Positions 1 through 7,309 of a stretch of 17,505 bases of DNA are shown here, in pieces. The translations under genes were made by a program, and so were the position numbers. The stretch is from NCBI GenBank assembly GCA_026398675.1, contig JAPLSK010000113.1, positions 1 through 17,505 on the forward strand, given 5' to 3'. Under the pieces are notes generated by a model. That model made no database searches. It was given only the letters and a program-made list of their open reading frames with translations, and was not told where the DNA came from. Source of the DNA: a bacterium. Its GTDB lineage: Bacteria > RBG-13-66-14. Position 1 is the first letter of the stretch, and each line of letters begins with the position of its first letter.

Positions 1-335
1 TCTTCTTTTGAGATGACCACGTTGTAAACGTACTGGATAAGCGGGTTGGGGTAGGTGATAAGGACGGGCTCGCCACCGTAGCCTTTGCCCAGCCAGGCGT
101 TCTGGTCCCAGTAGTATCGTTCTGGACGGTAGGTGGTGTGCGTACTCGGTGGGCCCCCGGTAATAATCCTAAGTACATAGCGCCAGACTCGTTCAATGAC
201 TCCTGTGTCTATCAGCCTTTCAATAACGGTACAGTGAATTATGTTGGGTGGTGCACCTTGAAACAGGTCATTGTTGACCCTGACTTTTGGCCGGATACGG
301 TATTCCGCAGCGTGGAGTATTTCTTCCGGGCTCAT
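1..335 (-). CDS. Unrecognised protein, N-terminal part (runs off the window)
   Basis: An open frame of 111 codons starts at ATG 335 and runs off the left edge with no stop. The protein begins MSPEEILHAAEYRIRPK and is rich in Arg, Tyr and Trp later on (RPERYYWDQNAW, then GKGYGGEPVLITYPNP). I see no signal peptide or membrane segment and do not recognise the family. The start is supported by a purine-rich AAGGA-type ribosome site about 7 bases upstream and by a near-consensus promoter at 361-390, giving a short leader of roughly 18 bases. Its base composition is less GC-rich than the glmL operon behind it. It is separated from that operon by a hairpin, so it looks like an independently transcribed, possibly accessory gene. 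The function is unknown. Confidence 0.7.
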   Translation of the reverse strand, partial: MSPEEILHAAEYRIRPKVRVNNDLFQGAPPNIIHCTVIERLIDTGVIERVWRYVLRIITGGPPSTHTTYRPERYYWDQNAWLGKGYGGEPVLITYPNPLIQYVYNVVISKE

Positions 336-360
336 AGCTTTTCCTTTTCTTCCATCTCCC

Positions 361-390
361 AGTATAGCCGATTTTTTATCTCAGTGTCAA
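361..390 (-). promoter_or_regulatory. Sigma-70 type promoter for the partial gene at 1-335
   Basis: On the minus strand a perfect -35 TTGACA (385-390) is followed after 18 bases by -10 TATACT (361-366, five of six consensus bases). The expected transcription start is near 354, about 18 bases before ATG 335. The AT-rich spacer stands out in this GC-rich sequence. Confidence 0.75.
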
Positions 391-398
391 ATTGAAAC

Positions 399-415
399 GG
401 GAGCCAGTGGCTCCC
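399..415 (-). terminator. Hairpin ending the glmL operon
   Basis: GGGAGCC-AGT-GGCTCCC forms a perfect 7-bp stem with a 3-base loop, 26 bases past the stop of the barrel-sandwich/KOW gene. On the minus strand it is followed by a T-rich stretch (GTTTCAATTT), which fits a rho-independent terminator. On the plus strand no T run follows. The next minus-strand promoter begins just beyond it. Confidence 0.6.
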
Positions 416-440
416 ATTGATTGACGGTTCTGACGCGCAA

Positions 441-1562
441 TCAGCTCTCTATCAGCTCCACGTTGGCCCGGGGGACGGTCACCTCACGGCCGTCCTCCAG
501 CTTCGCTTTAAGTATACGAACCTTGGTCTCCGAGGCGAGCTGGACCAGCTCAATGGGCAGGTCGGTTACCTTGCCCAACAGGCCGAAGTACGGCTCGCGG
601 ATGCAGCGGATAGGCGTCCCCTTTACGAGCTCCCCTTCCTCCTCCGTCTTCTTTTCGGGGGCCCCGCCCTCGGCGTGGGGGACGATAATCTCGGGGCGGA
701 TGACGCCGGCGCGGATCTGTGTGGCGCCGTTGATGCTGGCTATTCGCCCCTCAACGCTCTTCAACAGGTCGAAGGTTCCCTGGGCCATGCGTATCTTCCC
801 GAACCCCTCGGTGATGATAAGGGTGATGCCCTTGTCCTCGTGGCCGGTGATGGCCACGCCCAGGTCGTAGCCGAGGAAATCCTTCAGGTCCGAATCGTCG
901 AACCCGCCGGCGACCACGCCCACGACGCCGACACTCAGCGCCTTGGCCAGGGCGGCGTTGGAGACGTAGTCGCCGCCGACCACTATCTTCCCCTTGCACT
1001 CGGGACCTATATCCTCCGGCGTCAGGCTCTTGTCGGGTGAGTCCACGACCATGTGTATCTCGCCATGGGCCTCCCCTCCGACGCCGAATATCCCCTGGAT
1101 GAAAACGCCCCGGGTCTCGACCAGCACGCCCTCCTCGGGGATGACCTCTTTGACGATGCCGTCAATGTAGGCGTTGATCTGGACCGGGTGCGGCGGCTCG
1201 CGCAAGAGGAGCTGTCCCGTGACGTTGGAGATGGTCTCCACGGTGCCCGCCACCGGCGCGTGGAGCTCGTTCTTGAAAAGACCGAAGAGGCCCTTGTTTC
1301 TGGCGATAATCTGGTCCTTCTCGACCTTGTCGCCCACCTTGACCAGGAGGACGTCGTCCACGTCCGATGGCGGGAGGGAGAACTTGTTGGCGACGTTGAT
1401 GCTCTCGACGTTGCCCGGGAGGAAGGTCCGCGCCACGACGTCCAGAGCTGCCACGCGGCTGCCCTTTTTGACCAGAATTTCACCCTTCAGGGGCAGCTTG
1501 CGCTCCTTGACGACGGTCGTATTATCGGTGACTTTCAATCCCGGTGTGTAGGCGTGTCCCAC
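441..1562 (-). CDS. Barrel-sandwich (RnfC-like) and KOW-domain protein paired with GlmL
   Basis: The protein has 373 residues. The start is GTG 1562, chosen because GGAGGA (1568-1573) lies 5 bases upstream. The frame stays open further upstream, but that part only shadows the glmL gene. Residues about 20-150 look like a barrel-sandwich hybrid of the RnfC/biotinyl type (LPLKGEILVKKG; KVGDKVEKDQIIARN; ELHAPVAGTVETIS). Residues 190-295 form an alpha/beta region (GKIVVGGDYV; GVVGVVAGGFDDSDL). Residues 312-373 look like a KOW/SH3-type barrel (GTPIRCIREPYFGLLGKV). There is no signal peptide or membrane helix. It starts 26 bases after the glmL stop and so is its operon partner. RnfC-like hybrids normally bind cofactors or other proteins, but no cysteine cluster or flavin site is visible, so its role is inferred only from being paired with the ATPase. 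Confidence 0.8.
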   Translation of the reverse strand: MGHAYTPGLKVTDNTTVVKERKLPLKGEILVKKGSRVAALDVVARTFLPGNVESINVANKFSLPPSDVDDVLLVKVGDKVEKDQIIARNKGLFGLFKNELHAPVAGTVETISNVTGQLLLREPPHPVQINAYIDGIVKEVIPEEGVLVETRGVFIQGIFGVGGEAHGEIHMVVDSPDKSLTPEDIGPECKGKIVVGGDYVSNAALAKALSVGVVGVVAGGFDDSDLKDFLGYDLGVAITGHEDKGITLIITEGFGKIRMAQGTFDLLKSVEGRIASINGATQIRAGVIRPEIIVPHAEGGAPEKKTEEEGELVKGTPIRCIREPYFGLLGKVTDLPIELVQLASETKVRILKAKLEDGREVTVPRANVELIES

Positions 1563-1567
1563 GTTGG

Positions 1568-1573
1568 TCCTCC
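1568..1573 (-). promoter_or_regulatory. Ribosome binding site fixing GTG start at 1562
   Basis: GGAGGA on the minus strand, 5 bases before GTG 1562, sits in the 26-base gap after the glmL stop. It decides for the 373-residue product over a longer frame that would overlap glmL. Confidence 0.8.
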
Positions 1574-1588
1574 GGAGTCGGAGCGTTT

Positions 1589-3442
1589 TTACCTGTTTTC
1601 GTAAGCCGGGTAACAGTCGAGGGCCTTCTGCCACTCCTGGAGTTTTTTGACCCGTTCGGCGTCGTTCTCGGGGAGCAGGAAGGGCTGGCGTCCGCGGGCG
1701 TCGAGGATGACGCCGGAGAGGCCGCCGGTGATTTTCCGCTCGAGGGGCTTGCCGGGCCCGGCCCCGAAGTCGGCCTTCCCCTGCGGGTTGGCCCGCAGGG
1801 TGGCATTGGGTACATCCGCCCAGGGCAGGGGGATGCACGCGAGGGTGCCGAATTTCATCTCGATAGTCTCGGTGCGTCCGTCGTCGAAGGCGAGCTCGAT
1901 ATCGGCCACCTTTTCATCCGGCTTGGCCTGGATGATGGGGGCCACGCAGGTGCCCAGATGTATCAGGCAGTCGCGAACGAAGACGTCCGTGGCCGCCTTC
2001 TCATTCACCTTGGACAGAACCCCGAGCTGGGGCATCATGAAGATGGAATCCACGGCGAGCGCCGTGACGCCCTCGGGCAGGAAGGCGTCAATGAGCATCA
2101 TGGCGGCCTGGGACCGCCGCGGCGCGTGCGACAGGACGCCGCCGGAGCCGACCAGGATGTCCAGGTCCAGCATGTCCACCAGCGTCTCGCCCGACCCGGA
2201 CTGGGAGAAGGTCTCGGCGATGGTCCGCATGCGCTGTATCCCCTTGAGCCCCACGGCGAGACTCTTGTGCTGGATGAAAGCCAGCCGGAGCGCCTCGCGG
2301 GCGATGGCCTGCTCCACAATCAGGTCCCCCAGGGCCTGGGGGATGGTGGTGGGCCGGATCATCTTGTTGCGAATCCGGTTCCGGAGCTCTTTTTCGTCTA
2401 TGTGGAAGGGCACCCAGCGCATGACGTTGTCGAAGCCGGTCTCAGCCATGACGTTGGAGATGGAGTAGCTCATGCCGAGGTTGGCCGACACGGTGCGGTT
2501 GAAAACGGTCTCGTGGGTCTCCTCGTACTTCTCGCCCTTAAAGACGCTGAAGACGTCGGTGGTGGCGCCGCCGATGTCCACGCCGATGACGGTGATGCCC
2601 TCCCGGCGGGCGATGGTCTGGATGATTTCGCCGACGGCCCCGGGGGTGGGCATGATGGGGATATTGTTGCCCTCGGTGTCGCGGGCCCAGGTCATCAGCT
2701 TGGAGTAGCCCGGCGCCTGGGCCATGACGTGCTCCATGAAGAAGTCGTGGATGGCGTGCCGCGCGGGTCCGAGGTTCTCCCGCTCCAGCACCGGCCGGAT
2801 GTTGTCCACCATGTGGAGCGCCGTCTTCTTGCCCAGCTCTTTCTCGACGGCCTCCCGGGCGGCGATGTTCCCGGCGTATATGACCGGCAGGTTGTACCCG
2901 ACGCCGAAGCGAGGCTTGGGGTCGGCGGCGCCGATTATCTCGGCCAGCGCCGCGACGTGCTTTATCGTCCCCCCGTCCACCCCGCCGGACAGAAGGATGA
3001 TATCGGGCCGCAGGCGGCGGATGGCTTCTATCTTCACGTGGTTCGGCCGGCGGTCGTTGGTGGCCAGGACGTCCATGACGATGGCCCCGGCGCCCAGGGC
3101 GGCGCGCTGGGCCGATTCCCCCGTCATCTGCTTCACCACTCCGGCGACCATCATCTGCAGGCCGCCCCCGGCGGAGCTGGTCGAGAGGTAAATGTCGCAG
3201 CCCTCATTATCGTCCTTCTTGACCATTATCGTGTTGTCGGCGGCGATGAAGTTGCGGCCCGATAGCTCCTCCACCTCGCTCACGGCGTTGATGACGCCCC
3301 GGGTCACGTCCTCGGCCGGTTTCTCCACGGTGGTGGGCGCTTCGCCACGGACGACGAGACGGTACACGCCGTCGGGCTGCTGCTGGATAAAGATGGCCTT
3401 GGTGGTGGTGGACCCGCAGTCCGTAGCCAGGATCGTCTTCAT
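1589..3442 (-). CDS. glmL: GlmL/MutL-type ASKHA ATPase (glutamate mutase accessory family)
   Basis: The protein has 617 residues. It shows the actin/Hsp70-like phosphate-1 loop ATDCGSTTTKA (6-16), phosphate-2 loop VDIGGATTDV (288-297) and an adenosine motif LVGSGGVLSHAP (430-441). These are typical of the MutL/GlmL family, named for the accessory ATPase of coenzyme-B12 glutamate mutase; it is unrelated to mismatch-repair MutL. A region of about 175 residues follows the last motif. No mutase subunit genes (glmE/glmS) lie nearby. The partner is instead a barrel-sandwich/KOW protein 26 bases downstream, so the substrate of this ATPase is uncertain. Start ATG 3442 lies 31 bases after the small upstream gene, with only a weak AAAGG ribosome site. 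The fold and family are secure, the cellular role is inferred. Confidence 0.88.
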   Translation of the reverse strand: MKTILATDCGSTTTKAIFIQQQPDGVYRLVVRGEAPTTVEKPAEDVTRGVINAVSEVEELSGRNFIAADNTIMVKKDDNEGCDIYLSTSSAGGGLQMMVAGVVKQMTGESAQRAALGAGAIVMDVLATNDRRPNHVKIEAIRRLRPDIILLSGGVDGGTIKHVAALAEIIGAADPKPRFGVGYNLPVIYAGNIAAREAVEKELGKKTALHMVDNIRPVLERENLGPARHAIHDFFMEHVMAQAPGYSKLMTWARDTEGNNIPIMPTPGAVGEIIQTIARREGITVIGVDIGGATTDVFSVFKGEKYEETHETVFNRTVSANLGMSYSISNVMAETGFDNVMRWVPFHIDEKELRNRIRNKMIRPTTIPQALGDLIVEQAIAREALRLAFIQHKSLAVGLKGIQRMRTIAETFSQSGSGETLVDMLDLDILVGSGGVLSHAPRRSQAAMMLIDAFLPEGVTALAVDSIFMMPQLGVLSKVNEKAATDVFVRDCLIHLGTCVAPIIQAKPDEKVADIELAFDDGRTETIEMKFGTLACIPLPWADVPNATLRANPQGKADFGAGPGKPLERKITGGLSGVILDARGRQPFLLPENDAERVKKLQEWQKALDCYPAYENR

Positions 3443-3473
3443 CGGTGTTCGGCCTTTGCATGGGGTTAATATT

Positions 3474-3884
3474 TCAACGCCAGCGCCAGCGTTTGCGTTT
3501 TTGAATGCGTTTGGTCTGTCTCTTCTCGGCGAGGTAATCGTCCAGGCGGGCGAGGCATCGTTGGACGTATTCCCGGTTCTCGAAAAGCCTCTGGAGCTGG
3601 TCGTAGGGGGCCACCTCGAGGAAGGCGGGCCAGAAAAGCTCCAGGAACCCGGCGATGAACGGCTCCAGAACCAGCATGGCCTGACTGCCGTAGTAGGCCA
3701 TGGGGTACGAGCTCTGGACGAACAGGACCGCCGGCTCGAGAAGGTTCTTCTCGAAGAGCTTCTGGCAGATGCGATCGATGAGCTCGTCGGCCTTCTCCGA
3801 GGGCAAATCGCTCCTGACCTTGACGGAGAAGGCGTGCCGCAGGCGGCCCTTTAACCGGGCGTCGCCGGTCTTTTCCCTCGGCAT
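3474..3884 (-). CDS. Small unrecognised protein with basic tail, first gene of the glmL operon
   Basis: The protein has 136 residues starting at ATG 3884. No other in-frame start exists nearby and no clear Shine-Dalgarno is seen. It looks mostly helical: FSVKVRSDLPSEKADELIDR near the N-terminus, an aromatic, hydrophobic middle (SYPMAYYGSQAMLVLEPFIA, 60-80; FWPAFLEVAPYDQ), and a very basic end KRIQKRKRWRWR. The tail could touch nucleic acid or membrane, but that is inference. The amino-acid pattern in this frame is protein-like, whereas the overlapping frame (3466-3909) is proline/arginine-rich and is a shadow. The gene sits 31 bases before glmL and behind the operon promoter, so it is probably co-transcribed with it. 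I do not recognise the family. Confidence 0.72.
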   Translation of the reverse strand: MPREKTGDARLKGRLRHAFSVKVRSDLPSEKADELIDRICQKLFEKNLLEPAVLFVQSSYPMAYYGSQAMLVLEPFIAGFLELFWPAFLEVAPYDQLQRLFENREYVQRCLARLDDYLAEKRQTKRIQKRKRWRWR

Positions 3885-3913
3885 GGGGGCGATCCATTGG
3901 GAGGTACAATCCG

Positions 3914-3929
3914 CAAAAGTTTACTTTTG
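3914..3929. promoter_or_regulatory. 16-bp dyad overlapping the -10 box (possible operator)
   Basis: CAAAAGT-TT-ACTTTTG has perfect 7-bp arms around a 2-base centre and covers the -10 box of the glmL-operon promoter. A dyad of this size at this place is typical of a repressor site. No regulator gene is visible nearby, so this is a suggestion only. Confidence 0.4.
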
Positions 3930-3947
3930 ACGGGGGCTAAAAGTCAA
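3918..3947 (-). promoter_or_regulatory. Promoter of the glmL operon
   Basis: On the minus strand, TTGACT (3942-3947) and TAAACT (3918-3923) are separated by 18 bases, the same spacing as the promoter at 361-390. The predicted start is near 3911, about 27 bases before ATG 3884. The 194-base region 3885-4078 between divergent genes holds this promoter and the mtnP promoter; I see nothing else in it. Confidence 0.55.
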
Positions 3948-4011
3948 GCTGGACGGGCCTCCCGTGTCCCGTCGGTACGGCGGGTCAGAGCTTCCCGCCG
4001 TCGCGAGTGAG

Positions 4012-4040
4012 TTGTACCGCCCCGCCGACTGTGGTAAGCT
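4012..4040 (+). promoter_or_regulatory. Possible mtnP promoter
   Basis: TTGTAC (4012-4017) and TAAGCT (4035-4040) are separated by 17 bases, with TGG just before the -10 box. Matches to consensus are only partial. The predicted start near 4047 would leave a leader of about 32 bases before ATG 4079. Confidence 0.4.
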
Positions 4041-4078
4041 AGCCCTAAAGACAAACGTTTCCATCCCGAGGAGTGCCC

Positions 4079-4963
4079 ATGGCGGAGAGGATGATAGGCG
4101 TCATCGGCGGTTCCGGCCTGTACCGGGTAGAGAGCCTCACCGATACCCGCGAGGAGTGGATCAGCACACCCTTCGGCGAGCCTTCGGATGCGGCCGTCAT
4201 CGGGAAGCTGGCCGGGCGCGATGTGGCCTTCCTCCCCCGGCACGGACGGGGCCACGCCCGCTCGCCCTCCGAGGTCAACTACCGGGCCAACATCTGCGCC
4301 CTGAAGATGCTGGGCGTCCGCTGGATAATCTCCGTCTCGGCGGTGGGCTCCATGAAGGAGGAGATAAAGCCCCTGGACGTGGTGGTCCCCGACCAGTTCA
4401 TAGACCGCACCCGACACCGCCAGGACACCTTCTTCACCGACGGCGTGGTGGCCCACGTGGGCCTGGCCGATCCCTTCTGCGGTGAATTGCGGAAAATCTT
4501 CGTCGCGAAGTGCCGCGAGCTGGGTCTTTCGACCCACGACGGCGGGACGTACCTGTGCATGGAGGGGCCCCAGTTCTCCACCCGCGCCGAAAGCGAGCTC
4601 TATCGCTCCTGGGGCGTCTCGGTCATCGGGATGACCAACCTCACCGAGGCGCGCCTGGCCCGCGAGGCTGAAATCGCCTACGCCACCCTCGCCTTCTCCA
4701 CCGACTACGACTGCTGGCGCAAGGGGGAGGAGACCGTCACCGCCGAGATGGTCGTGGCCAATTTGTCAAAGAACGCGGAGAAAGCCAAGCGGCTCATCGA
4801 GCTCATCGTCCCCGCCATCGCGCTCGACTCCGAATGTTCCTGCCACTCGGCCCTGGCGAACTCCATCGTCACCGACAAGTCCAACGTCCCCCCGGCGGTC
4901 CTTCACCGGCTGAAGCCCATTGCCGGCAGGTATTTAAAAACTGATTCCCCCCGGAAGACGTAG
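4079..4963 (+). CDS. mtnP: S-methyl-5'-thioadenosine phosphorylase
   Basis: The 294-residue length is normal for the family. The enzyme splits methylthioadenosine with phosphate into adenine and methylthioribose-1-phosphate, for polyamine by-product and methionine salvage in the cytosol. Family motifs are GGSG (10-13, phosphate), PRHGRGH (53-59), SAVGS (86-90), MEGPQFSTRAES (161-172), GMT (184-186) and STDYDCW (207-213). The two aspartates of TDYD select 6-aminopurines, as in human MTAP, rather than the Asn of guanine/hypoxanthine-specific enzymes. The CSCH at 253-256 resembles the redox CxC of some thermophile enzymes. Start ATG 4079 is preferred over GTG 4073 because GAGGAG (4068-4073) is 5 bases upstream. 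It heads the plus-strand block, and the next gene follows after 33 bases. No other methionine-salvage gene is in view. Confidence 0.95.
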   Translation: MAERMIGVIGGSGLYRVESLTDTREEWISTPFGEPSDAAVIGKLAGRDVAFLPRHGRGHARSPSEVNYRANICALKMLGVRWIISVSAVGSMKEEIKPLDVVVPDQFIDRTRHRQDTFFTDGVVAHVGLADPFCGELRKIFVAKCRELGLSTHDGGTYLCMEGPQFSTRAESELYRSWGVSVIGMTNLTEARLAREAEIAYATLAFSTDYDCWRKGEETVTAEMVVANLSKNAEKAKRLIELIVPAIALDSECSCHSALANSIVTDKSNVPPAVLHRLKPIAGRYLKTDSPRKT

Positions 4964-4996
4964 TAAAAAAAGCGCCCTCTCCGCGTCGGAGACCCG

Positions 4997-6055
4997 ATGA
5001 GAACGACGGGCCTGATCGCCCTGCCCTTGCTCCTCCTCGCCGCCTGCCAGCTCACCATGGAGGGCGGAGGGGGCTTTACCGGCAAGGAAGACGACCGCCT
5101 GCACCCCGGGGGCGCCGTGGGGGTGTACCACTACGCCACCTGGGGCTACAACGGCACCCGCCTGGGCGAGTTCATCAACCCCACCGACCTCGCCCTGGAC
5201 TACTTCGGCGACCTGATGGTGCTGGACGTGGGCAACCTGCGGGTGCAGGTGTTCGACCCCACCGGACGGGTAATCCAGCAGTACGACTACAACTTCAGCG
5301 GCGGCGAGCGGGCCTTCCGCCCCACGGACATCGCCGTGAGCCACCAGGACGACATCTACCTGGCCGACCCCTCCGCGGGGACGGTATTCAAGTTCACCGA
5401 CGTCTCCACGGCCTTCATCGTCACGGAGAGCTACCCCGCCGAAGTGGGCACCGGCCGTCTGCTGCGCGACGACAGCACGCTTTCCGGCATCAGTGAGGCG
5501 CCCAGCGTGCCGGGGGCCCTGGCGGCCAACTGGGCCGGCGAGCTCTGGATCGCCTCCGGGGAGGAGCTCTACGAGTTCGACGGGCGGAGCAATCTGACCC
5601 AGGTGTACTCCCCCCTGGGCGACGACCTGGGCGGCCACGCCGAAATTGCCGACATGGCCATGGATTACGACCGCTCGCTCTGGGTTCTGACCCAGGACGG
5701 CCTGGTGGTTCACGTGGACTACCGGGGCCGGGTGCTTTCCAGCTTTTCCACCGGCCTCCGCCCGCCCTTCGCCCTGGCCTGCGACGGGGGCGTGGTCGCC
5801 GTCGCCGACGGCTGGAATAACGGCTTCCGTCTGTACCACGAGAACGGAACGCTTCTTTACGAGACCCAAGTTACCGCCGATGACGGCACTCCGCTCCTCT
5901 CGCCGGAGGGCATCGCCCTGGACTACGACAACCGGCGGCTGTACCTGGCGAACACCGGTTCCCACACCATCGAGGTTTTCGAGCTGGAGGTCTGGGAGCC
6001 GGCCGAACCGGAACCGCCTCAGCCGGAATCTATCCAAGAAAGCGATATCAGGTGA
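4997..6055 (+). CDS. NHL-type beta-propeller lipoprotein
   Basis: The protein has 352 residues. Residues 1-17 are a lipoprotein signal peptide (MRTTGLIALPLLLLAAC) with lipobox LAAC, so C17 would be lipidated and the protein anchored outside the inner membrane. After a Gly-rich linker come about six NHL-like blades, recognisable by repeated D-x-x-G-x-hydrophobic-D and hydrophobic-F-D/x-x-G-R turns (PTDLALDYFGDLMVLD; PTDIAVSHQDDIYLAD; GELWIASGEELYEFD; RSLWVLTQDGLVVHVD; GVVAVADGWNNGFRLY; EGIALDYDNRRLYLAN). The end is Pro/Glu-rich (WEPAEPEPPQPE). Such propellers usually bind proteins or glycans; the ligand is unknown. A GGAG-type ribosome site precedes ATG 4997. The last few codons run into the low-GC island, and the stop overlaps the next start by 4 bases, so the original C-terminus may have been altered. 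Confidence 0.85.
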   Translation: MRTTGLIALPLLLLAACQLTMEGGGGFTGKEDDRLHPGGAVGVYHYATWGYNGTRLGEFINPTDLALDYFGDLMVLDVGNLRVQVFDPTGRVIQQYDYNFSGGERAFRPTDIAVSHQDDIYLADPSAGTVFKFTDVSTAFIVTESYPAEVGTGRLLRDDSTLSGISEAPSVPGALAANWAGELWIASGEELYEFDGRSNLTQVYSPLGDDLGGHAEIADMAMDYDRSLWVLTQDGLVVHVDYRGRVLSSFSTGLRPPFALACDGGVVAVADGWNNGFRLYHENGTLLYETQVTADDGTPLLSPEGIALDYDNRRLYLANTGSHTIEVFELEVWEPAEPEPPQPESIQESDIR

Positions 6056-6507
6056 TCAGCAATAACCAATCCACGGACGCGCGGCTTTTTACAATCGGTT
6101 ATGAAGCCGATGACATTGACGCATTTATCAAACGACTTACTACGCATCGGATTGAGTGTGTGATTGATGTGCGTAAGAATCCCATTTCGCGGAAGAAGGG
6201 CTTCTCAAAAACAGCACTCCGTGAATGTCTAGAACGGCATTACATCACCTATATCGGGCTTCGATCCCTTGGTATCGAACGCGAGCAACGGAAACTTTCA
6301 AAGACATGGTCTTTGGAAGATCTTTTTCGGTGGTATTTAGACAGAGTGATACCAGCCAATGAAGATGCGTTGAGACTGGTCCTTGAAACCTCCCTGAATA
6401 AAAAATCCACACTGATGTGCTTCGAGCGTGATTTTAATTTATGTCATCGTTTTGTAATCGCGCAAGTCCTAGAATCAGAATACAACTGCGAGGTAATACA
6501 CATTTGA
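6052..6507 (+). CDS. DUF488 family protein
   Basis: The protein has 151 residues with GTG start 6052 overlapping the preceding stop (GTGA). It shows the DUF488 pattern: LFTIGYEADDIDAF at the N-terminus, VIDVRKNPISRKKGFSK in the middle, a YIGLRSLGIE segment, and the conserved end LMCFERDFNLCHR with its Cys and Cys-His pair. Biochemical function is not established for the family; the conserved Cys/His/Arg residues suggest metal binding or catalysis. Codons are markedly more AT-rich than both neighbours, as in the next gene, which indicates transfer as a unit. No strong Shine-Dalgarno precedes the GTG, so translation may be coupled to the lipoprotein gene. A slightly later start would still keep the domain. 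Confidence 0.85.
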   Translation: MISNNQSTDARLFTIGYEADDIDAFIKRLTTHRIECVIDVRKNPISRKKGFSKTALRECLERHYITYIGLRSLGIEREQRKLSKTWSLEDLFRWYLDRVIPANEDALRLVLETSLNKKSTLMCFERDFNLCHRFVIAQVLESEYNCEVIHI

Positions 6508-6515
6508 GAGGTGAT
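6507..6515 (+). promoter_or_regulatory. Ribosome binding site fixing the start at 6519
   Basis: AGAGGTGAT closely matches the anti-16S consensus. It overlaps the DUF488 stop and lies a few bases before ATG 6519. It decides against the longer frame that begins inside the DUF488 gene. Confidence 0.75.
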
Positions 6516-6518
6516 GCT

Positions 6519-7295
6519 ATGTGGGAAGAAAAGGAGATATTGATAACTGTTAAAACCTATCCCCACCCACAACCACAGGTTAAAGAAGTCGTTTGTACTG
6601 CAGGTATTGACCGTAATGGGAATTGGATACGCCTGTTCCCGATTCCTTTTCGATATCTAGATAATTATAAAAAATACAAGAAATATCAGTGGATTAGTGT
6701 AACCACCAAGCGGGCGACTGATCACCGAAAGGAAAGTTACACGCCTAGGCTTGATACCTTGAAAATTATCAGCGATGTTGCAGACTGGGATGATAAATGT
6801 AAAATAGTATTAAGTACAATTGTTTATAAAAGTATAGATGAATTACAAATGGCAAGGAAGCAAACAGGCATATCGTTATGTACATTCAAACCGTCAATGA
6901 TTGACGATATTACATGCAAAAAAGGAGACATTGACTGGAATCCAAAGCAACGTGAAATTATGCGACAGCAATTCCTTGGGGAAGAAATAAAGAAAATAGA
7001 AAAAATCCCATATGAATTTCGGTACAAATTCACTTGCATAGATAAAGATTGCAAGGGTCATGAAGTATTGATTACGGATTGGGAATTGGGAGCTCTTTAC
7101 CTCAAGGTAAGGGCCAATTCTTCAGAAGAAGATACGGTACGTTTAATCAAACAAAAGTTCCTAGGTGACCTCTGCTCCCCTAAGAAAGATACATATTTCT
7201 ACCTCGGTACTACAATCAGACATCCACAGAATTGGATTGTATTAGGTGTTTTTTCTCCTCCTAAACAGCAGCAACCAACCCTTTTTAACGCCTGA
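6519..7295 (+). CDS. DUF488-partner protein with Cys/His motif, function unknown
   Basis: The protein has 258 residues from ATG 6519. The N-terminal segment (EILITVKTYPHPQPQVK, then VCTAGIDRNGNWIRLFP and IPFRYL) matches my memory of a widespread uncharacterised family often next to DUF488 genes. A second block at 171-190 has C173, C178, H181 and the triad D187-W188-E189 (FTCIDKDCKGHE, ITDWEL), which could be a zinc or nuclease-like site. The C-terminal block is GTTIRHPQNWIVLGVFSPP. No signal peptide or membrane segment is seen. The gene begins 11 bases after DUF488, shares its AT-rich codons and is surely co-transcribed. I infer a two-protein nucleic-acid-related module from the motifs and basic composition; no function is proven. 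Confidence 0.8.
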   Translation: MWEEKEILITVKTYPHPQPQVKEVVCTAGIDRNGNWIRLFPIPFRYLDNYKKYKKYQWISVTTKRATDHRKESYTPRLDTLKIISDVADWDDKCKIVLSTIVYKSIDELQMARKQTGISLCTFKPSMIDDITCKKGDIDWNPKQREIMRQQFLGEEIKKIEKIPYEFRYKFTCIDKDCKGHEVLITDWELGALYLKVRANSSEEDTVRLIKQKFLGDLCSPKKDTYFYLGTTIRHPQNWIVLGVFSPPKQQQPTLFNA

Positions 7296-7309
7296 TTACC
7301 TGCATCGGT

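Noticed and set aside
138..395. Plus-strand 85-codon frame at the left edge
   Set aside because: It is antisense to the partial minus-strand gene and its promoter, and has no ribosome site or recognisable domain.
1563..1838. Extension of the barrel-sandwich/KOW gene to ATG 1838
   Set aside because: It lies inside glmL in another frame and is Arg/Pro-rich; GGAGGA supports GTG 1562.
1544..3265. Plus-strand open frame of 573 codons opposite glmL
   Set aside because: Low-complexity composition and no start context; glmL on the other strand has clear ATPase motifs.
3466..3909. Alternative minus-strand frame over the small gene
   Set aside because: It is Pro/Arg-rich and overlaps the glmL start; the 136-residue frame has a protein-like hydrophobic pattern.
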